Shown piece by piece: positions 31,556-39,865 of a DNA stretch of 64,000 bases. How positions within the stretch are numbered: the stretch's first letter is position 1; each line of letters opens with the position of its first letter. Location of the stretch: NCBI GenBank assembly GCA_964580725.1, contig CAZOLV010000004.1, positions 38,303 to 102,302 of the forward strand, read 5' to 3'. Made by a program: the position numbers and the translations under genes. Source of the DNA: Amarolinea sp964580725. Its GTDB lineage: Bacteria; Chloroflexota; Anaerolineae; SSC4; Amarolineaceae. The notes beneath the pieces were generated by a model. The model was given only the letters and a program-made list of their open reading frames with translations. It did not search any database and was not told where the DNA came from.

Positions 31556-31564
31556 ATTATAGCA
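31556..31564 (-). promoter_or_regulatory. extended -10 upstream of yebC
   Basis: The minus strand reads TGTGC-TATAAT (TATAAT at 31561-31556, TGC before it), a strong extended -10, about 70 nt upstream of the yebC ATG. The -35 region is poor. Confidence 0.65.
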
Positions 31565-31627
31565 CACATTGGGCGAAAACTGGATTTTGGCAGACGGCGC
31601 GCAAAACCCAAACAGAACGGCCAGTCT

Positions 31628-33250
31628 TCAACTGTGCGCAAATTTCTGCGCCGCCTCGATGAAACCCAGAAAGAGCGGCCGCGGCGCCGTCGGGCGCGAC
31701 TTGAACTCTGGGTGGAACTGGCTGCCCACCATCCACGGATGATCGCGCAGCTCCGCAATCTCGACCAGGCGCCCATCGGGCGACAGGCCGCTGAACGTCA
31801 AGCCAGCCTTTTCAAGAATGGCGCGATAGGCGTTGTTGAACTCGAAGCGGTGGCGATGGCGCTCCATGACCGTGCCGGCCTGATAGGCCTGGGCCGCTCG
31901 CGTGCCAGGCAGCAGTTGGCAGGGATAGATGCCGAGCCGCATCGTCCCGCCCAGGTCCTCCACGGCGCGCTGATCGGGCATCAGGTCAATCACCGGCACG
32001 CGCGTCGTGGGGTCGAACTCTGTGCTGTTCGGCTCGTCGCTGTCGAAGACATGACGCGCAAACTCGATGCAAAGCACCTGCATCCCCAGACAGAGGCCCA
32101 GGTAGGGGACGCGATGTTGGCGCGCAAAGCGCGCCGCCACGATCTTGCCCTCGATGCCGCGGTAGCCAAAGCCGCCCGGCACCACGATGCCGCTGACGGT
32201 TTCCAACAGATCGGCGCTGCGCCCTTTCTCCAGGTCTTCCGAACTGATCCAGACGATCTGCAGATCGTAGCCAAGCGCCCAGGCCGCATGCAGCAGCGCC
32301 TCGCGCACGCTCATGTAGGCGTCTTCCAGTTCGACGTACTTGCCCACGATGCCGATCTTGAGCAGCGGCTTTTGCGCCCGCGCCCGTTCCACCAACGCGC
32401 GCCAGGCGGCCATGTGTTCGTTTGTCGCGTCTCCGTTCGCCTCTGATGTGAAACCGAGGCGGGCGAGAACATAACGATCCAATCCCGCCGCATCCAACTC
32501 CAACGGCACGGCGTACACCGTGTCGGCTGTCGCCAACGGCACCACTGCTTCCACGTCCACATCGCAGAAAAGCGCAATTTTGTCGCGCAGCCCCTGCTCC
32601 ACCGGATGATCCGAACGGCAGACAATCACATCGGGCTGGATGCCGATGCTGCGCAGTTCGCGCACGCTGTGCTGCGTCGGTTTGGTTTTCAGTTCGCCCG
32701 ACGCCGCCACATAGGGCAGCCATGTGACGTGCAGATAGAGTGTTTTTTCGCGCCCGACGTCCTTGCGCATCTGCCGGATTGCTTCCAAGAAAGGCAGCCC
32801 TTCGATGTCGCCCACCGTGCCGCCCACCTCCACGATGACCACCTGCGCATCGCTCGTCTTGGCCACCGCCGCAATGCGCCGCTTGATCTCGTTCGTCACA
32901 TGCGGAATGACCTGGATGGTGCCGCCCAGATAATCGCCGCGTCGTTCGCGTGCGATGACTTCCGCATAGATCTGCCCCGAAGTGACGTTGCTGGCCCGAC
33001 TCAGATTCTCATCGATGAACCGCTCGTAGTGTCCCAGGTCGAGATCGGTTTCGGCGCCGTCTTCGGTCACGAACACTTCGCCATGCTGATAGGGAGACAT
33101 GGTGCCGGGATCAACGTTCAAGTACGGATCGAGCTTCTGAATCGAAACGCTGACGCCGCGGCTCTTGAGCAACCGCCCCAGAGCCGCCGCCGTCACTCCT
33201 TTGCCGAGCGAGCTGACGACGCCGCCCGTGACGAAAATATAATGAGTCAT
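31628..33250 (-). CDS. pyrG: CTP synthase
   Basis: Converts UTP, ATP and glutamine to CTP, 540 residues. The synthetase domain (about 1-268) starts THYIFVTGGVVSSLGKGVTAA with the P-loop and has KLDPYLNVDPGTMSPYQHGE and VEVGGTVGDIEG. The class I glutamine amidotransferase domain (about 300-540) has the nucleophile in GLCLGMQ (C387), GGFGYRG for the oxyanion site, and the His-Glu pair in QFHPEFKS. The ATG at 33250 is chosen by AGGAGAGACCTC upstream and the standard MTHYIFVTGG start. It is preceded by a leader of about 265 nt with a terminator-like hairpin, so attenuation is likely. It stands alone. Confidence 0.96.
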   Translation of the reverse strand: MTHYIFVTGGVVSSLGKGVTAAALGRLLKSRGVSVSIQKLDPYLNVDPGTMSPYQHGEVFVTEDGAETDLDLGHYERFIDENLSRASNVTSGQIYAEVIARERRGDYLGGTIQVIPHVTNEIKRRIAAVAKTSDAQVVIVEVGGTVGDIEGLPFLEAIRQMRKDVGREKTLYLHVTWLPYVAASGELKTKPTQHSVRELRSIGIQPDVIVCRSDHPVEQGLRDKIALFCDVDVEAVVPLATADTVYAVPLELDAAGLDRYVLARLGFTSEANGDATNEHMAAWRALVERARAQKPLLKIGIVGKYVELEDAYMSVREALLHAAWALGYDLQIVWISSEDLEKGRSADLLETVSGIVVPGGFGYRGIEGKIVAARFARQHRVPYLGLCLGMQVLCIEFARHVFDSDEPNSTEFDPTTRVPVIDLMPDQRAVEDLGGTMRLGIYPCQLLPGTRAAQAYQAGTVMERHRHRFEFNNAYRAILEKAGLTFSGLSPDGRLVEIAELRDHPWMVGSQFHPEFKSRPTAPRPLFLGFIEAAQKFAHS

Positions 33251-33343
33251 GAGGTCTCTCCTGCTGGCGCCAGTGTCTGCCTCCCACGTGGGCGTACAAG
33301 GCGCCAAGAATCAAAACAAATCACCAATCGAACAATCCAATGC

Positions 33344-33380
33344 CAAACAAAAGAGACACGGAGCTTGATCCCCGTGTCTC
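33344..33380 (-). terminator. attenuator-like terminator in the pyrG leader
   Basis: On the minus strand GAGACACGG pairs perfectly with CCGTGTCTC (33380-33372 with 33361-33353), followed by TTTTGTTT. It lies between the pyrG promoter and ATG, about 95 nt before the ATG. Confidence 0.75.
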
Positions 33381-33522
33381 GATCCACATCTCACCGCCTG
33401 GTTGCCTGTTGGAGCGACAGAAAAGCGGGCCGCTCTCGCCCATCGCTGCGGGCAGCCATTTCCAAGCCGTTGCGCCCCAATTCCTGTGCGCAGAACGATT
33501 GCGCTTGTCCGTCATGACGGGG

Positions 33523-33551
33523 AGTATAGCGCAAAATGGCTAGATGCGCAA
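33523..33551 (-). promoter_or_regulatory. promoter of pyrG
   Basis: Minus-strand TTGCGC (33551-33546), 17-nt spacer, TATACT (33528-33523). The start is expected near 33516, giving a leader of about 265 nt. Confidence 0.75.
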
Positions 33552-33598
33552 TTGGACGGGCCGGCGGCCCGCGCCCAACGCACGACGCCGCGCGAATT

Positions 33599-33627
33599 TT
33601 GGCAAACGGCGCAATTTGCGCTACGAT
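33599..33627 (+). promoter_or_regulatory. promoter of the DinG-type helicase gene
   Basis: TTGGCA (33599-33604), 17-nt spacer, TACGAT (33622-33627), followed by a leader of about 65 nt to the ATG at 33699. It diverges from the pyrG promoter with 47 bases between the two -35 boxes. Confidence 0.6.
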
Positions 33628-33698
33628 AGGCCGTATCGTGGTTGCGCAGCTTCCAAATCATCTGGCTGCGCACTCTCACTCTGGAAACGAGTTTCATC

Positions 33699-36539
33699 AT
33701 GTCCTTTGCCTGCGTTGCCCTCGATCTCGAAACGACCGGTTTGGACGCCGAACGCGATGCGATCATCGAGATCGGCTGCGTCAAACTGGAAGATGGCCAT
33801 ATCGCCGCCGAATGGAGCACACTGGTCAATCCTGGCCGTCACATCCCCCTGGGCATCACGCAGTTGACCGGCCTGCGTGACGAAGATGTGGCCCAGGCCC
33901 CGCCATTGGCGCTGGTTGGCCCCATCCTGTTGCGCTTCGTCGGCACCTTGCCCATCGTCGGTCACAACATTGGCTTCGACCTGGGATTTTTGGCACAGTT
34001 CGACCTCTTTCGCGCCAACCTGGCCATTGACACCTTCGATCTGGCCACAGTCCTGCTGCCGCGCCAGGATCGCTATAACCTGGGATCGCTGGCCAAACGC
34101 TTCGACATCCCACTGACCGACGCCCATCGTGCGCTCGACGACGCGCGCGCCAGCCTGCACCTGCTCCAGGCGCTGATGGACTACGGCAGCAACCTGCCGC
34201 CGGCCCTGTTGGCCGAGATTGGCCGTCTGGCCAGTCAGAGCAACTGGGCTTTGCGCCCGCTCTTTCACGAAATGGCGCGCACCGCCGCCAGCCGCCCGGC
34301 GCCCTCTCTGCGCCCGGCGCTGCCGCAGGTCATCCCTGGCCGCACGCGCTGGACACAACCAGAAACAGCGCCCCTTTTGCACCCTCGCCCCACGCCGGCG
34401 CCGCTCGACATCGAAGCCCTGAGTGAAATGCTGTCGCCCGGTGGGCGCCTGGCGCAGGCACTGCCCGATTACGAACACCGCCCACAACAGGTGGACATGC
34501 TGCGCTCGGTGGCTGCGGCATTCTCGGCTCCGTCGCACCTGTTGGTCGAGGCGGGGGCCGGGGCCGGCAAGTCGTTTGCCTATCTGCTTCCGGCCGCCCT
34601 GTTCGCCGTTCAGAACGACGCCCGCGTCGTCATTTCCACCAACACGATCAACCTGCAGGATCAGCTCGTCGGCAAGGACATCCCTGTCGTACAAAAGGCG
34701 CTGCCCACGCCGGCGCGCGTGGCCCTGATCAAGGGACGTAGCAACTATCTTTGCCCGCGCCGTTTCGACTTCATGCGCAAACGCAGCGATCTGGACACCG
34801 ACGAAGTGCGCCTGATGGTCAAGCTGCTGGTTTGGCTGCAATACACGCAAACCGGCGACCGCGACGAGGTGATGTTTACCGGTCTTAGCGAACAGACCGC
34901 CTGGCAGCGCGTCTGCGCAGAGCGGGATTCCTGCACCCCGGCGCAGTGCCAGGCCCTGGCCGGCGGCCCCTGCTTCTTCCAACAGGCGCGCAACCGGGCG
35001 GAAAGCGCCCATCTGATCGTGGTCAATCACGCCCTGCTGCTGGCCGATGCCGCTGTCGAAAGTCGCCTGCTGCCCCCCTACAACCATCTGGTGATTGATG
35101 AGGCGCATCATCTGGAACAGGCCATCACACAGCAGATGGGCTTTCAGGTGACGGCCATCTCCTTTGCGCTGCTGCTGAACGAACTGCAACCAGGGGGCGG
35201 TCGCAGCGGCGGCTTGCTGGCCGCCGTGCGCCAGCAGGCCGGCCCGGCCGCCTTTGGCGCTCACACCACACTCTGGCCGGCGCTGGCCCGCGCCGAAGAT
35301 GCCATCGACGCCAGCCGGCAGCGTTTGCCCGACTTCATGCGCACCCTCCTCGCTTTCATCGCCGAACAGGGGCAGGGCAATACAGCCTTCGATCAGCGGG
35401 TGCGGCTGACGCCTGGCGCCCGCGCCCAATCGCTCTGGGATCGCGTCGAAATTCAGTGGGACAACCTGGCGCAGGCCTGGCGCACCCTTGGCGAGCAGAT
35501 CGAAATCATGCGGCAGACGCTGGCCGCCCTGGCGCAGGAAAATCCATCTGTCTTCGATTCCCTGGCCGGCGAGCTGGCCAGCGCGACGCTGCGCATGCAG
35601 ACGCTCGACGAACAGGTTTCGGCGCTCGTCTCGCACCCGGACGCCAACGGCATCTACTGGCTCGAACTGGCAGCCGAGAACGAACGTACGGCCAACGATC
35701 CCTTGGCGCGCCTGTTGTTGCGCGCCGCGCCGCTGCGCGTCGGCGGGCTGGTCGAACGTTACCTGCTGCGCGAAAAGCAGTCGGTCATTCTGGCATCGGC
35801 CACCCTGCGCACCAACGGCTCGTTCGACTACCTGGCCGAACGCCTGAACGCCTGGGACGTGCCGACATTGGCGGTCGGCTCGCCGTTCGACTATCGCGCC
35901 TCCACCTTGCTCTATCTGCCGACCGACATACCCGAACCGAACGCCGCCGGCTACCAGACGGCGGTCGAACGGGCGATTGTGGAGATTGCCCGCGCCACGC
36001 AGGGACGGATGCTAGTGCTCTTCACCGCCTACAACCAGCTCAAACGCACGCGTGAGGCGACGGCGCCGCTGTTGGCCCTGGATCATATTGTGATCTTCGA
36101 GCAGGGCGGGGGCACGTCGAGGCGCCAGTTGATGGAAAATTTCAAGAACACCGAGCGCGCCGTGCTGTTCGGCACGCGCAGTTTTTGGGAAGGGGTGGAC
36201 ATCGCCGGCGACGCCCTCAGTTGCCTGGTCATCACACGGCTGCCCTTTGCCGTGCCCAGCGACCCCATCTTCGCCGCTCGCAGCGAAGCAGTCGAAGATT
36301 CGTTTCTGCGCTATGCTGTGCCCGACGCCATTCTACGCTTCATGCAGGGCTTTGGCCGTCTGATTCGCACGCGCAGCGATCGCGGCGTCTGCGTCATCCT
36401 CGACCGTCGGGTGCTGAGCAAGCAATACGGCCAACAGTTCATCGAATCGCTTCCCATCTGCACCCTGGTGAAGGGACCGCTGGCCCTCCTTCCTCCCCAA
36501 GCCGCCCGCTGGCTCGCCATCCCCACACCGCCAGGATAG
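33699..36539 (+). CDS. DinG-family helicase with N-terminal DnaQ-like exonuclease
   Basis: A 946-residue fusion. Residues about 1-165 are a DEDD 3'-5' exonuclease: ALDLETTGLD (Exo I), GHNIGFDLGFL (Exo II) and HRALDDARAS (Exo III). Residues about 270-946 are an XPD/DinG superfamily 2 helicase with Walker A AGAGAGKSFAYLLPA, the four-Cys iron-sulfur cluster set (YLCPRR, then DSCTPAQC and GGPCFF), DEAH in VIDEAHHLEQA, ATLRTNGSFDYLAERL, and motif VI FMQGFGRLIRTRSDRG. This matches the Gram-positive-type DinG architecture. ATG 33699 (MSFACVALDLETTG) is used because it begins the exonuclease fold. It is probably monocistronic. Likely role: unwinding damaged or structured DNA, with nuclease trimming. 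Confidence 0.95.
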   Translation: MSFACVALDLETTGLDAERDAIIEIGCVKLEDGHIAAEWSTLVNPGRHIPLGITQLTGLRDEDVAQAPPLALVGPILLRFVGTLPIVGHNIGFDLGFLAQFDLFRANLAIDTFDLATVLLPRQDRYNLGSLAKRFDIPLTDAHRALDDARASLHLLQALMDYGSNLPPALLAEIGRLASQSNWALRPLFHEMARTAASRPAPSLRPALPQVIPGRTRWTQPETAPLLHPRPTPAPLDIEALSEMLSPGGRLAQALPDYEHRPQQVDMLRSVAAAFSAPSHLLVEAGAGAGKSFAYLLPAALFAVQNDARVVISTNTINLQDQLVGKDIPVVQKALPTPARVALIKGRSNYLCPRRFDFMRKRSDLDTDEVRLMVKLLVWLQYTQTGDRDEVMFTGLSEQTAWQRVCAERDSCTPAQCQALAGGPCFFQQARNRAESAHLIVVNHALLLADAAVESRLLPPYNHLVIDEAHHLEQAITQQMGFQVTAISFALLLNELQPGGGRSGGLLAAVRQQAGPAAFGAHTTLWPALARAEDAIDASRQRLPDFMRTLLAFIAEQGQGNTAFDQRVRLTPGARAQSLWDRVEIQWDNLAQAWRTLGEQIEIMRQTLAALAQENPSVFDSLAGELASATLRMQTLDEQVSALVSHPDANGIYWLELAAENERTANDPLARLLLRAAPLRVGGLVERYLLREKQSVILASATLRTNGSFDYLAERLNAWDVPTLAVGSPFDYRASTLLYLPTDIPEPNAAGYQTAVERAIVEIARATQGRMLVLFTAYNQLKRTREATAPLLALDHIVIFEQGGGTSRRQLMENFKNTERAVLFGTRSFWEGVDIAGDALSCLVITRLPFAVPSDPIFAARSEAVEDSFLRYAVPDAILRFMQGFGRLIRTRSDRGVCVILDRRVLSKQYGQQFIESLPICTLVKGPLALLPPQAARWLAIPTPPG

Positions 36540-36575
36540 CTTCCATCGCGGCGGCGTGCAACTGCGGGTGAGAAA

Positions 36576-36719
36576 TTCAACGCAAGGATGCCCGGCGGCC
36601 AGGACGCAAGGGGTCGCGAGGATGATGAAGTGCGGGGCGGGGAGAGTGATGTGCGGCCGCGGGCGAGATTTTCAACGCAAGGATGCCAGGCGGCCAGGGC
36701 GCAAGGGGTCGCGAGGATG
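36576..36719. repeat. two 49-bp near-identical direct repeats in an intergenic gap
   Basis: Copies at 36576-36624 and 36671-36719 begin TTCAACGCAAGGATGCC and end GGGGTCGCGAGGATG, differing at about two positions. The 299-base gap 36540-36838 holds nothing else recognisable; dinG and gyrA converge here and no clear terminator was found. Confidence 0.8.
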
Positions 36720-36838
36720 TGAACGCTCGCCGGATACCTGGTCAGTCTCGGTGTTTGCGCCTGCATCACTGGCGCCGCACTCACTGGCGCCGTTTGCCTG
36801 TTTTCGATGCGCCTGAGTGGTGAGGCTCAAGTGTGCGT

Positions 36839-39697
36839 CTATGCCTTCGCCCCCCCGCCCGCGCGGGGCGCGGCGTCACTCCGTCTGCTTGTGACTTTGG
36901 GCGTTTGTGTGGGCGCAGCGGTCTGTTTGGGCGCAGCGTCGGCGACCTGCTTGGGCGCAGCGTCGGCGACCTGCTTGGGCGCAGCGTCGGCGACCTGCTT
37001 GGGCGNNNNNNNNNNNNNNNNNNNNNNNNNNNNNNNNNNNNNNNNNNNNNNNNNNNNNNNNNNNNNNNNNNNNNNNNNNNNNNNNNNNNNNNNNNNNNNN
37101 NNNNNCTGCTTGGGCGCAGCGGTAGCCTGCTTGGGCGCAGCGGTAGCCTGCTTGGGCGCAGCAGCCTGCTTGGGCGCAGTAGCCTGCTTGGGTGCGGCGG
37201 GCGTCGAGGGGGGCATCTCTTGTCCGGTGCGGCGATCCCCATTGCCCCTGGCGCTCCCGCCGTCCTCACTCCCGCCAGCGGCGACGAGCAATCCGGTGAT
37301 CCGCTCGCTGCCGGCCAACGGCAGCAGAACCTTGCCCTGGGTGCTGCGACCGGCCAACGGGAGGTTGGCCGCTGGCAGGATGCGCCATCCGGCCTGGCTA
37401 CTCTCGACGGCGAGCAAACTGTCCGGCGTCGCCATGACAGCCTGGGCCAGGTTGCCGGTGCGGGCGTTCAGGCTGTGCGCAATGACCCCGCCGCCGGCGC
37501 GCCCCTGCGTGGGAAAATCGGTCAGGGCGCTGCGTTTGCCAAAACCAAATTCGCTCCAGGTGATCAACTCGGCGGCCGCCGGCGCCGCATGGATGACCTG
37601 ATCGCGACTGCCGAGCTTGATCGCGTTGACGCCGCCAGCCGCCAGCCCCACCGGCCGCACCTCCTCATCCTTGAAGCGAATGGCCTGCCCCTGACGGCTG
37701 ACGACCATCAGGTCCTGACCATCTTGCGCCACGAAGGCCCAGCCCAACTCGTCCTTGTCTTCCAGACTGAGATTGAAGATCATCGCCGGCTCCTGGTTGA
37801 CGACGTTCACAAAATCGCTCAGCGCGACACGCTTGATCTTGCCGAGACGCGAGACAAAAACCAGGAATGAGTCGGCCGACAGATTGGGCGCCAGGGCAAC
37901 CGCCGCGACCAGGCGGTCGCGCCGCGTGAAACCGCTCAGGTCGGCCCAATGGGCGCCGGCTCCCTCGGCCACCTGATGCAAACCGAGGCGCACGGCGCGC
38001 CCATCGCGGCTGAACAGCGCCAGGGCGTGCCGCGTGTTGGCCCGTAACAGCGCCCCTTCGGCGCTCGGCGCCAACGTGCGCAATGCATCGGCGGTCAATT
38101 CTTCCAGCGGGCGACGAGTCAGAGCGCCCTCGCGGCTGGCCGTCAGCAAGACATCCTGATCGGGCAGCAGGTCATGAACGCTCAGCCTGCCCTTGGCGCC
38201 TTCCACAATCTGCGTGCGGCGCGCATCGCCATAGGTCGCCTTGAGCTGGCGCAGCTCGTCTTGAATCAGGGCCAACATCTTGGTCGGCGACGCCAACAGC
38301 GCCTCCAGGCTGGCGATGAGGCGCACGAGGTCCTTGTACTCCTGTTCCAGTTTCTGCCGCTCCAACTGCGCCAGCCGCTTGAGAGGCATGTCGAGGATGG
38401 CCTGCGCCTGGATTTCACTCAACTGAAAGCGTTTCATCAGGTTGGCGCGGGCTGTGTCGGTGGTGCGCGAACTGCGAATGATCTGGATGACCTCGTCCAG
38501 ATTCTTGAGCGCGATCAGCAGGCCTTCGACAATGTGCGCACGGGCACGGGCGCGGGCCAGGTCGAACTCGGCGCGGCGACGCACAATTTCGCGACGGTGC
38601 TCGACGTAGTGGATCAGAATTTTCTTCAGCGACAGCAGGCGCGGCTCGCCGTCAACCAGCGCCAACAACGAGACGGCGAATGTCTGCTGCATGGGGGTCA
38701 GGCGCAGGAGTTCGTCGAGTACCTGCTGGGGGTCAACGGTGCGCGTCAGTTCGATGACGACGCGCATCCCCGTGCGATCCGACTCATCGCGCAGATCGGC
38801 GATGCCCTCCAGCCGGCCCTCACGCACCAGTTCGGCTATGCGTTCGAGCAGACGCGTCTTGTTGGTCATGTAGGGCAGTTCGGTGACGACGATGCGGTGG
38901 CGGCTACGGCTCATCTCCTCCAAGTGCGCTTTGGCCTGGATGACGAAACGGCCCTTGCCGACGGCGTAGCTCTGCGCAATCAGATCTTCTTGTTCGCCGG
39001 TGCTCGTTCGCCCATAGCGGAAGACCAGGCCGCCGGTGGGAAAATCGGGGCCTTGAATGAACTGCATCAGGTCTTCGGGTCTGACATCGTCGACGCGCTT
39101 GTAGTTGTCAATCAGATAGACGAGCGCATCGCACACTTCGCCCAGGTTGTGCGGCGGCACGTTGGTTGACATGCCCACGGCAATGCCGGTCGCGCCGTTG
39201 ACGAGTAGATTGGGCAGCAGGGCCGGCAAGATGGTCGGTTCGCGCAACGATTCATCGAAGTTTGGACCGAAGGCCACGGTATCCTTTTCAATGTCAGCCA
39301 ACACGGTGCCGGCGATGCGCGCCAGGCGCGCTTCGGTGTAGCGCATGGCGGCGGCGTTGTCGCCGTCCACCGAACCAAAGTTGCCCTGGCCATCCACCAG
39401 CATGTAGCGCAGTGAGAAGTCCTGCGCCATACGCACCATGGCCTCATAGACGGCGGCGTCGCCGTGTGGATGGTATTTGCCCAACACCTCGCCGACGATA
39501 CGAGCGCTCTTCTTGAAAGACTTGTCGCTGGTCAAGCCCATGTCGTGCATGGCGTAGAGGATGCGCCGGTGGACCGGTTTGAGGCCATCGCGTACGTCGG
39601 GCAGCGCCCGCGCCACGATGACGCTCATCGCATAATCCAGGTAGGCCTTCTGCATCTCCTGGTCAATGTCTATGGGTCGAACGATACCGATGGTCAT
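36839..39697 (-). CDS. gyrA: DNA gyrase (or topoisomerase IV) subunit A with repetitive C-terminal tail
   Basis: DNA-cleaving subunit of a type IIA topoisomerase, 952 residues as translated across the gap. The N-terminus has KAYLDYAMSVIVARALPDVR, GEVLGKYHPHGDAAVYEAMV, and the catalytic Tyr in AAAMRYTEARLARIA (Y120). The coiled-coil and exit gate run to about residue 490. The C-terminal beta-pinwheel (about 500-820) has only a loose GyrA-box-like TQGRAGGGV, so topoisomerase IV A is possible. The last ~130 residues are a low-complexity tail of PKQ-containing units (PKQVADAA, PKQATA) interrupted by 100 N, ending RSDAAPRAGGGAKA. At the quinolone site the Ser83 equivalent is Ala. Its promoter is at 39732-39760. 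Confidence 0.92.
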   Translation of the reverse strand: MTIGIVRPIDIDQEMQKAYLDYAMSVIVARALPDVRDGLKPVHRRILYAMHDMGLTSDKSFKKSARIVGEVLGKYHPHGDAAVYEAMVRMAQDFSLRYMLVDGQGNFGSVDGDNAAAMRYTEARLARIAGTVLADIEKDTVAFGPNFDESLREPTILPALLPNLLVNGATGIAVGMSTNVPPHNLGEVCDALVYLIDNYKRVDDVRPEDLMQFIQGPDFPTGGLVFRYGRTSTGEQEDLIAQSYAVGKGRFVIQAKAHLEEMSRSRHRIVVTELPYMTNKTRLLERIAELVREGRLEGIADLRDESDRTGMRVVIELTRTVDPQQVLDELLRLTPMQQTFAVSLLALVDGEPRLLSLKKILIHYVEHRREIVRRRAEFDLARARARAHIVEGLLIALKNLDEVIQIIRSSRTTDTARANLMKRFQLSEIQAQAILDMPLKRLAQLERQKLEQEYKDLVRLIASLEALLASPTKMLALIQDELRQLKATYGDARRTQIVEGAKGRLSVHDLLPDQDVLLTASREGALTRRPLEELTADALRTLAPSAEGALLRANTRHALALFSRDGRAVRLGLHQVAEGAGAHWADLSGFTRRDRLVAAVALAPNLSADSFLVFVSRLGKIKRVALSDFVNVVNQEPAMIFNLSLEDKDELGWAFVAQDGQDLMVVSRQGQAIRFKDEEVRPVGLAAGGVNAIKLGSRDQVIHAAPAAAELITWSEFGFGKRSALTDFPTQGRAGGGVIAHSLNARTGNLAQAVMATPDSLLAVESSQAGWRILPAANLPLAGRSTQGKVLLPLAGSERITGLLVAAGGSEDGGSARGNGDRRTGQEMPPSTPAAPKQATAPKQAAAPKQATAAPKQATAAPKQXXXXXXXXXXXXXXXXXXXXXXXXXXXXXXXXXXPKQVADAAPKQVADAAPKQVADAAPKQTAAPTQTPKVTSRRSDAAPRAGGGAKA
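36912..37199 (-). repeat. tandem repeat coding the gyrA tail
   Basis: Plus-strand units of 24 bp (CTGCTTGGGCGCAGCGTCGG plus CGAC) before the gap and mostly 21 bp (CTGCTTGGGCGCAGCGGTAG plus C) or shorter after it, coding PKQVADAA and PKQATA in the minus-strand gyrase frame. Unit lengths are multiples of three, so copy number can change without frameshift. Confidence 0.88.
37006..37105. other. assembly gap (100 N)
   Basis: Exactly 100 N inside the gyrA tail repeat; the true repeat number is unknown. The same PKQ motif is read on both sides. Confidence 0.98.
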
Positions 39698-39731
39698 AAG
39701 TAGTTCCGTTGGTCTTCAGGATGTCAGGGGG

Positions 39732-39760
39732 AGTATGCCATAAAATCGCCCGGATGGCAA
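39732..39760 (-). promoter_or_regulatory. promoter of gyrA
   Basis: Minus-strand TTGCCA (39760-39755), 17-nt spacer, CATACT (39737-39732) preceded by TGG. Leader of about 30 nt to the ATG at 39697. Confidence 0.65.
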
Positions 39761-39865
39761 GAACAGATGTGCTATCGGGCGATGCCGGCCTGAAAATCGC
39801 TGCCCCGACCGGGCCGGCCATCGTCATCCGCAATGGCGCCCGGCAGGGCATGGGTGACTGTCACG

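Noticed and set aside
33621..35636. 671-codon minus-strand frame opposite the DinG helicase
   Set aside because: The helicase has all exonuclease, Fe-S and helicase motifs; the antisense frame has none.
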